Shown here one piece after another: positions 17,928-25,669 of a DNA stretch of 64,000 bases (within the stretch, counting starts at the first letter, position 1; every line of letters starts with the position of its first letter). The position numbers and the translations under genes are program-made. Source of the stretch: Microbacterium gorillae (lineage in GTDB: Bacteria > Actinomycetota > Actinomycetes > Actinomycetales > Microbacteriaceae); contig NZ_LN648875.1 of NCBI RefSeq assembly GCF_000826185.2, forward strand, positions 1,501,853-1,565,852, read 5' to 3'. A model generated the notes under the pieces. That model made no database searches. It had not been told where the DNA came from and was given only the letters and a program-made list of their open reading frames with translations.

Positions 17928-19196
17928 TCAGTCGGTGGCGACGCGGGCGGCGATGTCGTGACGGTAGTGCGAGCCGGCGAGCTCGATGCGCTCGATCGCG
18001 GCGTACGCGGCGTCGCGAGCGGCCGTGAACGTGTCACCGGTCGCGACGACGTTCAGCACACGGCCGCCGGTGGCGACGAGGGCACCCTGGTCACTCGTGG
18101 CGGCGTGTGCGATGTGAACTCCGGGAACCTCGGCCGCCGACGCGAGACCGTGGATCTCGCGTCCGGTGACCGGGTTCGTCGGATATCCCTCGCTCGCGAG
18201 GACGACGGTGACGGCCTTCGCGTCCGAGAACTCCGGACACGGCTCGTCCTCAAGGGTGCCGACCGCGGCGGCGAGCAGCAGCTCGGACAACGGCGTGACC
18301 AGGCGCGGCAGGACCACCTGCGTCTCCGGGTCCCCGAAGCGCGCGTTGAACTCGATGACCTTGATGCCGTCCTCGGTGAGGATCAGTCCGGCGTAGAGCA
18401 GCCCGATGAAGGGCGTGCCGTTGCGGTCCAACTCGCGGATCACGGGCAGCGCGATACGCTCGGTGACTTCGTCCACGAACGCGGCCTCGCTGCCGAACTG
18501 CTCGGCCAGCCACGGCAGCGGCGAGTACGCGCCCATGCCGCCGGTGTTCGGACCCTCGTCGCCGTCGCCGGCGCGCTTGAAGTCCTGTGCGGGGCTGAGC
18601 GGACGAACCGTGTCACCGTCGGCGAGGAAGAACAGGGACACCTCGGGCCCGGCGAGGAACTCCTCGATGAGCACCGGGCCGGACGGCAGATACGCCTCGG
18701 CGTGCGCGACGGCCTCGTCACGGTCGCTCGTGACGATGACGCCCTTGCCGGCGGCCAGACCATCGGCCTTCACGACGTACGGTGCGCCGAACTCGTCCAG
18801 AGCAGCGGTGACCTCGGTGACACTGCCGGCGCGCACGGCACGCCCGGTGGGGACGCCCGCCGCGTCCATGATCCGCTTCGCGAAGGCCTTCGAGCCCTCC
18901 AGTGCGGCGGCGGCCTTACCCGGACCGAACACGGGCACACCGGACTCGCGAAGCCGATCGGCGACGCCGGCGATCAGCGGCGCCTCCGGTCCGACGACGA
19001 CGAGGTCGATGCCGTACTCCAGCGCGTAGGAGGTCACCGATGCGGGGTCGTTCGCATCTAGGGAGACCACGGTCGCGTCCTGGGCGATGCCGGCGTTGCC
19101 GGGTGCCGCGAACAGCTCGTGATCGGCCTCCTCGGCACGGAGGGCGAGGATGATGGCGTGCTCGCGGGCACCGGAACCGAGGACGAGGATCTTCAC
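17928..19196 (-). CDS. purD: Phosphoribosylamine-glycine ligase
   Basis: PurD (GAR synthetase, 422 aa), an ATP-grasp ligase joining phosphoribosylamine and glycine in purine synthesis. Recognisable are KILVLGSGAREHAI at the N-terminus, VVGPEAPLIAGVADRLR, FGPGKAAAALEGSKAFAK, PYVVKADGLAAGKGVIV (ATP-binding), PNTGGMGAYSP and FNARFGDPETQVVLPR. GTG start with TAGGCT (minus strand, 19203-19208) 6 nt upstream, hence probably leaderless. Separated from purC by exporter genes, so the purine genes are in the same neighbourhood but not one operon. Confidence 0.96.
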   Translation of the reverse strand: MKILVLGSGAREHAIILALRAEEADHELFAAPGNAGIAQDATVVSLDANDPASVTSYALEYGIDLVVVGPEAPLIAGVADRLRESGVPVFGPGKAAAALEGSKAFAKRIMDAAGVPTGRAVRAGSVTEVTAALDEFGAPYVVKADGLAAGKGVIVTSDRDEAVAHAEAYLPSGPVLIEEFLAGPEVSLFFLADGDTVRPLSPAQDFKRAGDGDEGPNTGGMGAYSPLPWLAEQFGSEAAFVDEVTERIALPVIRELDRNGTPFIGLLYAGLILTEDGIKVIEFNARFGDPETQVVLPRLVTPLSELLLAAAVGTLEDEPCPEFSDAKAVTVVLASEGYPTNPVTGREIHGLASAAEVPGVHIAHAATSDQGALVATGGRVLNVVATGDTFTAARDAAYAAIERIELAGSHYRHDIAARVATD

Positions 19197-19218
19197 GCGC
19201 CCAGCCTATCCGGCCGTT

Positions 19219-19959
19219 TCAGAGCTCGCGGATGGCGGCGGCCGCGCCGTCCGGCATCACGGTGCGCGTCGCGAAGCGGAGCTGTGGATGCACTCCGACG
19301 CGGATGGACGGCCGTGCGCCGCGCAGCAGGGCGACGTCGTTCGCGTCATTGCCCAACGCGGCGTAGCCATCCGAAGCCACGCGGACCGCTGCCAGCGCCG
19401 ACGCCTTGGTGATGCCGAACGGTGAGACGTCGATCGCGTCCTCATCCGGGTGCACGCTCATCGTCACCGGGAGGACGCGGACGGCGGCGACCACTTCCGG
19501 CGCGGCGGACAGGATCAGCACTTTCGCGTAGCCGTCCAGCTCGTCGAACGGCCGATCCCGCGCTGTCCGGAGCGGGTCGACGCCGGCACGCATCGGATGA
19601 TCCGGGTTCCCGCTCCAGCAGTAGTCGCCGTTCGTGGCGCCGTCGCGCAGGGCACCGACGCCGAAGTCGGCGATGATGCGGTCCAGGCTCGCACGCACCT
19701 CGTCCGGAAACGTGGTTGCGAACGATTCACCCTCCGCGGCGCGCGTGAAAGCGCCGTTTCCTCCGATCAGGTCGACGTCGGCGAGCGCATCCGGCAGCGC
19801 CGGGACGAGATCGCGCAGCGGTCGGGCGGACGCGATCACGAGGCGTCCGCGTCGGCGCACGTCGACCAGCGCGTCCACGATGTCCGGCGCGATGGACACG
19901 CCGTCGAAGCAGATGGTGCCGTCGAGGTCGGTGACGAGGGTTCCGGTGAAGCCGGTCAC
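19219..19959 (-). CDS. HAD-superfamily hydrolase (Cof/sugar-phosphatase type)
   Basis: 246-aa HAD phosphatase. The nucleophile motif DLDGT lies at residues ~10-14, IASARPL gives motif II, and the metal-binding motif IV is GNDANDVALL near the C-terminus; the cap is inserted between motifs II and III, as in the Cof-like group. Substrate probably a sugar phosphate. The GTG start at 19959 overlaps the stop of the upstream gene (GTGA), so the two are translationally coupled. Confidence 0.82.
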   Translation of the reverse strand: MTGFTGTLVTDLDGTICFDGVSIAPDIVDALVDVRRRGRLVIASARPLRDLVPALPDALADVDLIGGNGAFTRAAEGESFATTFPDEVRASLDRIIADFGVGALRDGATNGDYCWSGNPDHPMRAGVDPLRTARDRPFDELDGYAKVLILSAAPEVVAAVRVLPVTMSVHPDEDAIDVSPFGITKASALAAVRVASDGYAALGNDANDVALLRGARPSIRVGVHPQLRFATRTVMPDGAAAAIREL

Positions 19960-20312
19960 GGGCGCACCGGCAGCAGCGGCGAGATGTCGGCGCGCACGCC
20001 GGACGCCGAGATGAGTCCGGCGTCGCGCAGCTCGTTCCACGTCTGCGCGCCGGTGGCGAGCGCGATCCACGTGTCCGCGTCCGTCTCGACCACGTTCGGC
20101 GGCGTGCCGCGCGTGTGCCGCGGACCCTCGATCACCTGCACCGCACCGAACGGCGGCACCCGGACCTCGACCGAGTTGCCCGGAGCCTTCTCGGCCAGCA
20201 GCTGCAGCAGGTACCGGACGGCGGTGGCGCGGTCCGGCCGCGCGGTGGACCCGTCCAGGACGGCGTTCAGCGCGCGGCGTCCGGTGACGGTGTCGATCTT
20301 GGGGAGGGGCAC
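19956..20312 (-). CDS. Sterol-carrier-like family protein
   Basis: 118-aa protein resembling the small sterol-carrier (SCP2-like, MDMPI-associated) proteins that in actinobacteria often lie next to purine genes. It has the LQLLAEKAPGNSVEVRVPPF strand and the DADTWIALATGAQTW block typical of the lipid-binding fold. GTG start: TAGCGT (20319-20324, minus strand) lies 6 nt upstream. Overlaps the HAD hydrolase start. Ligand unknown. Confidence 0.78.
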   Translation of the reverse strand: MPLPKIDTVTGRRALNAVLDGSTARPDRATAVRYLLQLLAEKAPGNSVEVRVPPFGAVQVIEGPRHTRGTPPNVVETDADTWIALATGAQTWNELRDAGLISASGVRADISPLLPVRP

Positions 20313-20360
20313 CCGTTCACGCTACTCCGCCGGATATCGGTCCTGACCTACCATCGAGTC

Positions 20361-21464
20361 ATGACGGGGCCGGTGCACGATCTCGATCGGATGGCCGCGG
20401 GGGATCCGTCGATCGATCCGCGACGCCTGGCCGACATCGCCGCCCGGCGCTGGGATCTGCACGGGATCATCGACGCCAACCCGCGTGCGTATCCGGGACT
20501 GCGGAAGTGGATGGCGGACGTGCATCGCGCGCAGGCGACGCCCGCTGCGGCGGTGCAGCCGATGGCACCACGGCCCGTCGGTGCCCCGGTCGCCGTCCCG
20601 CCCCCGCGACGCAGCGGGCTCGGCTGGGTGCTCGGCGGCTGCGGCTGTCTCGGGGTGATCGGCGTCTTCCTCGTCCTCGCCGTGCTGGTCGGTGGGGTCG
20701 GAGCCGTCACATCGGGCAGTGGACGGCAGGATCCGCCCGCCACCGCGCCGGACATCCAGACGCATCTCGACACCATCGCCACCGAGGCCGCGGAATACCA
20801 CCGGCTCGCCGCCCAGCTCGACGGCAACCCGGTCGCCGCGCTCGTGACCAAGCCCGCGCGATTCGCGTGGCTGGAGGAGAGCGTCGCGGATGAAATCACC
20901 TACGAGCCCGTCGCCGCTGACCTGGCGCAGAAGGCCACCGAGTACCGGCAGGAGCTCGAGCAACGGATCCAGGAGGCCGAGGGGCGCAAGGCGAACGCCT
21001 CGGGCACCCTCGCCGAGTCCCTGGTTGACGCGGCCGGCCAGGGGTTCATCGGGATCGACTGGGACGCATCCACGCAGTGCGCAAAGGCGACGAAGCCCGG
21101 ACACACCACGGCCGGTTGTGTGTCCGACGACCCGATCGTGGTCCACATTCTCCCGGCCGGGACGCTCGGCGGCGGTGACTGGGGTGTCCGCCTGACCGTG
21201 CTCCACGAGCTCGCGCACCTGTACGTCCGCGCCGAGAACGATGCGCTGCCACCGAGCCAGTACGGTCAGGCCACACAGCTCGTCCAGCAGGGAATGTTCG
21301 AGGGCAGCTCGGAGAAGTTCGCCGACTGCTACGCCCTCACCTACACGAACGGGTGGACGCTGGAGGGTGGCGGCATCATCAGCGGTTACGGCTACGTGTG
21401 CAACGAGAAGGAGCGCCAGGCCGTCCGGGCCTGGGCCGCCGGCATCGGCGCCCCCATGCCCTGA
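20361..21464 (+). CDS. Membrane-anchored protein with LRV-like N-terminus and HExxH metalloprotease-like domain
   Basis: 367 aa. Residues ~10-60 resemble the variant leucine-rich repeat seen at the N-terminus of many Microbacterium proteins (DPRRLADIAARRWDLHGII, NPRAYPGLRKWM). A proline-rich linker, a glycine/cysteine-rich turn and one membrane helix (CLGVIGVFLVLAVLVGGVGA) follow. The outer domain ends with HELAH (in LTVLHELAHLYV), a zinc-protease HExxH motif, and EKFADCYALTY, whose glutamate or aspartate could be the third ligand. ATG has TACCAT (20349-20354) 6 nt upstream. Probable type II membrane protease with unknown target. Confidence 0.75.
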   Translation: MTGPVHDLDRMAAGDPSIDPRRLADIAARRWDLHGIIDANPRAYPGLRKWMADVHRAQATPAAAVQPMAPRPVGAPVAVPPPRRSGLGWVLGGCGCLGVIGVFLVLAVLVGGVGAVTSGSGRQDPPATAPDIQTHLDTIATEAAEYHRLAAQLDGNPVAALVTKPARFAWLEESVADEITYEPVAADLAQKATEYRQELEQRIQEAEGRKANASGTLAESLVDAAGQGFIGIDWDASTQCAKATKPGHTTAGCVSDDPIVVHILPAGTLGGGDWGVRLTVLHELAHLYVRAENDALPPSQYGQATQLVQQGMFEGSSEKFADCYALTYTNGWTLEGGGIISGYGYVCNEKERQAVRAWAAGIGAPMP

Positions 21465-21580
21465 TCGCTCCCACCTTCCGCACTTTCCCGCACCTGAACC
21501 TGCGGAGTTCGAGAGCGAGCACGGTTCGCTCTCGAACTCGACAGAATGCGGCGCGCGGAAGTGTCGAAAGGCAGAGCGAC
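21463..21580. repeat. Double-hairpin intergenic repeat, copy 1
   Basis: 118-bp element of four alternating arms that can fold into two hairpins. It begins GATCGCTCCCACC and ends GGCAGAGCGAC; the centre pairs GAGTTCGAGAGC with GCTCTCGAACTC. Three further copies of the same length class lie at 22102, 41328 and 60620. It separates the metalloprotease gene from a frameshifted lipoprotein gene. Confidence 0.7.
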
Positions 21581-21651
21581 GCGGGGTGGTCCCGCACAAC
21601 GATTCGGACACCGGAGTTCCCGCGTGCGTCGGCGCGAGCGATGATCACGGC

Positions 21652-22097
21652 ATGGGTCTTCGTCGGTGGGCGCTCGTGGTGCCGACGCTCGTCGCGCTCT
21701 CCCTCACCGGCTGTGCCGGCGCCGTGACGACAGCGCTCGGTTGTCCGGACTGGGTGGCGTAGCGGCGGACATCGTGGTGCTCGGACGCATCCAGGAGCAG
21801 GTCGGAACCACGGACGCCGCCGGTTTCACGGATCTGCGTGAGTACCGCGTCCGCGTTGACGAGTGGATCGTCCGCTCCGGTGCGAACTCCGTGACCATCG
21901 TGTCGTCGCCCCCGGGATGCGCCGATGCGCCGTATCTTTCGGGCGAGTACTTCGCAGACGCCGCGGCGGAGGGTCTCACCGTCGCCGTGTTCGCAGTAAG
22001 GGACGACAGCGGTGCGCTGATCGGCCTGGCCCCGGGCCGGCAGGTGATCGTTCTCGGCCCGGACGGCGCGATTCCGGACACCTGGCCCAAACCCTGA
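21652..22097 (+). pseudogene. Secreted lipoprotein gene disrupted by a frameshift
   Basis: ATG 21652 opens a clear lipoprotein signal peptide (MGLRRWALVVPTLVALSLTG-C, lipobox LTGC) but the frame stops at TAG 21760-21762 after CPDWVA. The mature domain continues in another frame from ADIVVLGRIQEQVGTTD to the stop at 22097, with VRVDEWIV, VTIVSSPPGCAD and GRQVIVLGPDG. The two pieces read as one protein once a small deletion or frameshift near 21750-21765 is allowed for. GATGAT (21640-21645) lies 6 nt before the ATG. The locus is bracketed by two double-hairpin repeats. Sequencing error is the alternative. Confidence 0.65.
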
Positions 22098-22101
22098 TGC
22101 C

Positions 22102-22220
22102 GATCGCTCTCACGCTCAGCAGTTCCCGGCGCGTGGATCTGCCGCGGGTGGGAGCAATGCACGCGTCGCTCCCACCCGCGGCAGGAATCTTCGCGGGGAA
22201 GTGCCGGTGGTGGGAGCGAC
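22102..22220. repeat. Double-hairpin intergenic repeat, copy 2
   Basis: 119 bp, beginning GATCGCTCTCACG and ending GGTGGGAGCGAC. Its centre is a perfect 17-bp inverted repeat, 22139-22155 with 22168-22184 (CTGCCGCGGGTGGGAGC and its complement). It lies between the frameshifted lipoprotein gene and the convergent ParA-like gene. Confidence 0.75.
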
Positions 22221-22238
22221 GAAAAGGGGGCCGGCGGG

Positions 22239-23885
22239 TTACAGCCCGGCGGCGACGGCGGAGGCGGCGGCGAGCCAGGCGCGCTGCGTGTCCGGCTCGA
22301 GGGCGTCGAAGGTCAGACGCCCGGCCCGCATCGAGCGGTCGAACGGGATCACCGCGGTCGCGCGCGCCATCGGACGGAAGCCGTCGGCCACGCGCTGGGC
22401 GGCCGCGACGCCACCCTTGTGGTCGGCCTGGGAGACCACCACGACGGCGTTGCGCGCGAGGTCCGCGGCGTGCTCGCCACGGTCGCGCAGCGCCTCCAGC
22501 AGCAGGGCGCCGGCCTCGGCGTGCTCACCGCGGGCGGTGGTGGCGATGACGATCTGGTCGGCACGGTCGATCATCCGCCGCCAGCGATCCGCCGACTCGT
22601 CGTTGCCGGAGTCGATGAACATGAGGCGGAAGTATTTCGCCGCCACCGCGTGGATGGCGTCGAACTCCTCCATCGTCAGGCGCTGGTCCTCGGCGAGGAT
22701 GTTCGGGTTCGAGCGCAGCACGTCGTACTTGTCGGCGAGCTGGTGGTGCAGGAAGTTCGTCAGGTCACTGGCCTGTGCTTCGGCCGACATCAGCGTCTCG
22801 GCGTAGGGCAGGAGGTTCTGCACCGTCGCGTCATGCTGCGCCTGCTCGGTGCGCCAGCCCAGCGTGCCTCGAGTCTCGTTGTTGTCCCACGCCAGGACGC
22901 CGGACCCGCCGTTGCGGGCGAAGACAGCGGAGAGCATCGCGGTCGTCGGCGTCTTGGACGCCCCACCCTTGCCGTTCACGATCGCGATCGTGCGCGGGCC
23001 GGCCCAGTGGCGGCTGACGCGAGCGACGTCTTCCCGCTCGGCGGCCTCCGCAGCCGAGGGTGCGACGTTGAAGCCCATCTTGGCCAGCACTCCGCGGAAG
23101 CCCTGCTCGGCGCGGGCCTGCGGCGCGTCCTCCTCGATGAACGAGCGGCGCGGCGTGCCGGGGCGCTCGGTCGTCTGTGCAGCGGTCTCCCGCATCGGGC
23201 GGGCCTCCTCCGCTGCCGCGGCACGCGTCGTGGGAGTGACGCGGGGCGCCTCGGCGACGGGAGAGGGCGCGGGAGTCTCGACGGGGGCGGGGGCCTCGGT
23301 GACGCCGGCCGAGGGAGTGGTCGCAGCCCGCATCGGGCGGGCCTCCTCCGCTGCCGCGGCACGCGTCGTGGGAGTGACGCGGGGCGCCTCGGCGACGGGA
23401 GAGGGCGCGGGAGTCTCGACGGGGGCGGGGGCCTCGGTGACGCCGGCCGAGGGAGTGGTCGCAGCCGATCGCGGGGCGGGCGCCTCGGACGCTCCGCGCG
23501 GGCTCCACTCGCCGCGGGAAGCTCGCAGCGCCTCTTCGGCGGCCTCGGCGCGCGCGGTCGCGGCGGCCCAGGCGGCTTCACGGTCGGACGGGGAGATGGA
23601 ACCCTCGAGAACGACATCGTTGGCCGTGGTGCGGGGCGCTTCGTGCACGCTGCCGTCCTTGTTGACCAGCAGCTTGGTCACGCCGGACGGATCCGTGCAG
23701 GTCATCGCGATCGGGGTGTCCAGCAGCGTGGCGTGCGCGGCGACCAGGCTGATCGCGGCAGCGCGGGCGCCCTCCACTGAGGACTCCCGGATCACCTCGG
23801 TGCGGTCGCCAACGACGATCTCCACCCGGCCGTCCGGGTCGATCGTGACGGTCGCGGTGGTGCGGTCAGAAGTGGTGGTTTCCAT
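22239..23885 (-). CDS. ParA/MinD-like ATPase with duplicated proline-rich linker
   Basis: 548 aa. An N-terminal domain (~1-130) of unknown type, with VTIDPDGRVEIVVGDRTEVI, is joined by a Pro/Ala/Glu/Thr linker to a C-terminal P-loop ATPase of the ParA/MinD class. The deviant Walker A is GKGGASKTPTTAML (about residues 305-318), keeping the signature lysine of the family; LAWDNNETRGTLGW and LMFIDSGNDESADRW follow. The linker holds two exactly repeated 46-residue units. ATG 23885 is chosen; no -10 hexamer is seen at leaderless spacing. Related ATPases assist chromosome or plasmid partition, protein localisation or ESX-type secretion; which applies here is open. Confidence 0.78.
   Translation of the reverse strand: METTTSDRTTATVTIDPDGRVEIVVGDRTEVIRESSVEGARAAAISLVAAHATLLDTPIAMTCTDPSGVTKLLVNKDGSVHEAPRTTANDVVLEGSISPSDREAAWAAATARAEAAEEALRASRGEWSPRGASEAPAPRSAATTPSAGVTEAPAPVETPAPSPVAEAPRVTPTTRAAAAEEARPMRAATTPSAGVTEAPAPVETPAPSPVAEAPRVTPTTRAAAAEEARPMRETAAQTTERPGTPRRSFIEEDAPQARAEQGFRGVLAKMGFNVAPSAAEAAEREDVARVSRHWAGPRTIAIVNGKGGASKTPTTAMLSAVFARNGGSGVLAWDNNETRGTLGWRTEQAQHDATVQNLLPYAETLMSAEAQASDLTNFLHHQLADKYDVLRSNPNILAEDQRLTMEEFDAIHAVAAKYFRLMFIDSGNDESADRWRRMIDRADQIVIATTARGEHAEAGALLLEALRDRGEHAADLARNAVVVVSQADHKGGVAAAQRVADGFRPMARATAVIPFDRSMRAGRLTFDALEPDTQRAWLAAASAVAAGL
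23191..23466 (-). repeat. Perfect 138-bp tandem duplication inside the ParA-like gene
   Basis: 23191-23328 and 23329-23466 are identical over 138 bp, equal to 46 codons, so the frame is kept. The unit encodes a Pro/Ala/Glu/Thr-rich linker including APAPVETPAPSPVAEAP. Full identity suggests a recent event. Confidence 0.9.
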
Positions 23886-24046
23886 GACATCCCATCGGTG
23901 CTCTTCGGGCATCGCCGCTGCCGATCGGGCAGGGGAAGCCGCCGCTGAGTCTACCCGGCCCAACCTGCGTCTTTCCGGCGTTCCGCGGCCTGTCGGACGC
24001 GTTTCGTCGGGGCGAACGCTCAGGTCAGGAGTGCCAGAATGGAGCC

Positions 24047-24367
24047 ATGGCCGACGAGAGTGTTCACCCCACCGTGTCCTCGGCCCGCGTCCGGCGGGTT
24101 CCGAAGTATGGGGTGTTCCTGGTTCTCGGCGGCGCGCTGGGCGTCGTCGCCGCGCTCATCCTGACCTTCGCGTTCGATAACGCCGGTAACCAGAGCGTCA
24201 TCGGCGTGACCTACTCCAGCGGACAGGTGTTCGGTTTCCTGGCGCTGTTCTGCATCGTTCTCGGCATCGCCGTCGGCGCCATCGTGGCGCTGATCTTCGA
24301 CCGTGCGATGGCCAAGCGGACCCGGAAGGTCACGGTCGAGCGCGAGACGATCATCACGCAGGACTGA
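24047..24367 (+). CDS. Small two-helix membrane protein
   Basis: 106 aa: basic N-terminus, helix 1 (VFLVLGGALGVVAALILTFAF), a short outer loop (NAGNQSVIGVTYSSG), helix 2 (VFGFLALFCIVLGIAVGAIV) and a basic cytoplasmic tail (RAMAKRTRKVTVERETI). The pattern fits the potassium-transporter-Trk-like small proteins found beside purM in actinobacteria. ATG with CAGAAT (24035-24040) 6 nt upstream. Function unknown. Confidence 0.75.
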   Translation: MADESVHPTVSSARVRRVPKYGVFLVLGGALGVVAALILTFAFDNAGNQSVIGVTYSSGQVFGFLALFCIVLGIAVGAIVALIFDRAMAKRTRKVTVERETIITQD

Positions 24368-24524
24368 CGCGTCGTCGCGCTCGCACGATCGTCGTCCGGT
24401 GCTCCAGCCGCGTCGGTGTCCGCCGTCCGGTCAGGCCGCCCGCGATGCGCAGGCGAGCGGTGGTCGCGCAACAGCGCGCGCGTTCGCGGGCGAGCGCCCA
24501 GGTTCCAGCCAGTAGGCTGAGGGC

Positions 24525-25643
24525 GTGGCCGAAGATCTTGCCTCCGCTCCCCGAAATTCCTACGCAGCAGCCGGCGTTGACACCGCTGCCGGCGATCTCG
24601 CCGTCGAGCTGATGAAGTCGGCCGTCTCGGCCACGCACGGCCCCGAAGTGCTCGGTGGCGTGGGTGGCTTCGCCGGCATGTTCGATGCGTCCGCCCTACT
24701 CGGCTACCGCCGGCCCCTGCTGGCGTCGTCCACGGACGGCGTCGGCACGAAGGTCGCGATCGCGCAGGCCATCGACAAGCACGACACGGTCGGCCAGGAC
24801 CTCGTCGGCATGGTCGTCGACGACATCGTCGTGGTCGGCGCCAAGCCGCTGTTCATGACGGACTACATCGCCTGCGGCAAGGTGGTCCCGGAGCGCATCG
24901 CGGACATCGTCCGCGGCGTCGCCGAGGCCTGCAGCGCCACCGGCACCGCCCTCGTCGGTGGCGAGACCGCGGAGCACCCGGGTCTGCTGGGGCCGGACGA
25001 CTACGACATGGCCGGCGCCGCGACCGGGGTGGTCGAAGCCGACCGCATCCTCGGCGCCGACCGCGTGCGCGACGGCGACGCGGTCATCGCGCTCGGCTCC
25101 AGCGGACTGCACTCCAACGGGTACTCGCTCGTCCGCCACATCATCACCAATGCCGGCATCGCCTACGGACACCAGGCCGCGGACCTCGGCACGACGTGGG
25201 GCGAGGCACTCCTTGAGCCCACGTGGCTGTACACGCTGCCGCTGCTGGCGGTCATCGACCGTCTCGGCGATGCCGTGCACTCCCTCAGCCACGTCACCGG
25301 GGGTGGCATCGCGGCGAACCTCGCGCGCGTGCTGCCCGCCGGTTCCTGGACTGAGGTCGACCGCTCGACGTGGTCGCCGGCCCCCGTCTTCCGTGTGCTG
25401 AGTGACCTCGCCGGCTCCTCGCTGGAGTCCGCCGAGGGGACCTGGAATCTCGGCATCGGCTTCTTCGCGGTCGTCGACGGCGCGCAGGTGGCCGAGGCCA
25501 TCGCGGCGATCGAGGCCGCGGGCATCCCCGCATGGCAGGTCGGCACCGTCCGCACCTCCACGCGCCCCGACGGCGAATTCGAACAGGGCGCCAAGGGCGT
25601 CGACGGCGGCGCGGTGCGCCTCATCGGCGCCTACGCCAACTGA
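24525..25643 (+). CDS. purM: Phosphoribosylformylglycinamidine cyclo-ligase
   Basis: PurM (AIR synthetase, 372 aa), ATP-dependent ring closure of FGAM to AIR in purine synthesis. Blocks: STDGVGTKVAIAQAIDKHDT, GMVVDDIVVVGAKPLFMTDY, LVGGETAEHPGLL and LGSSGLHSNGYSLVRH, all diagnostic. GTG start with TAGGCT (24513-24518) 6 nt upstream, so leaderless. Only 26 bp separate it from purF, so both are probably one transcript. Confidence 0.96.
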   Translation: MAEDLASAPRNSYAAAGVDTAAGDLAVELMKSAVSATHGPEVLGGVGGFAGMFDASALLGYRRPLLASSTDGVGTKVAIAQAIDKHDTVGQDLVGMVVDDIVVVGAKPLFMTDYIACGKVVPERIADIVRGVAEACSATGTALVGGETAEHPGLLGPDDYDMAGAATGVVEADRILGADRVRDGDAVIALGSSGLHSNGYSLVRHIITNAGIAYGHQAADLGTTWGEALLEPTWLYTLPLLAVIDRLGDAVHSLSHVTGGGIAANLARVLPAGSWTEVDRSTWSPAPVFRVLSDLAGSSLESAEGTWNLGIGFFAVVDGAQVAEAIAAIEAAGIPAWQVGTVRTSTRPDGEFEQGAKGVDGGAVRLIGAYAN

Positions 25644-25669
25644 CAGACAACGAAAGCGACAGACACCCC

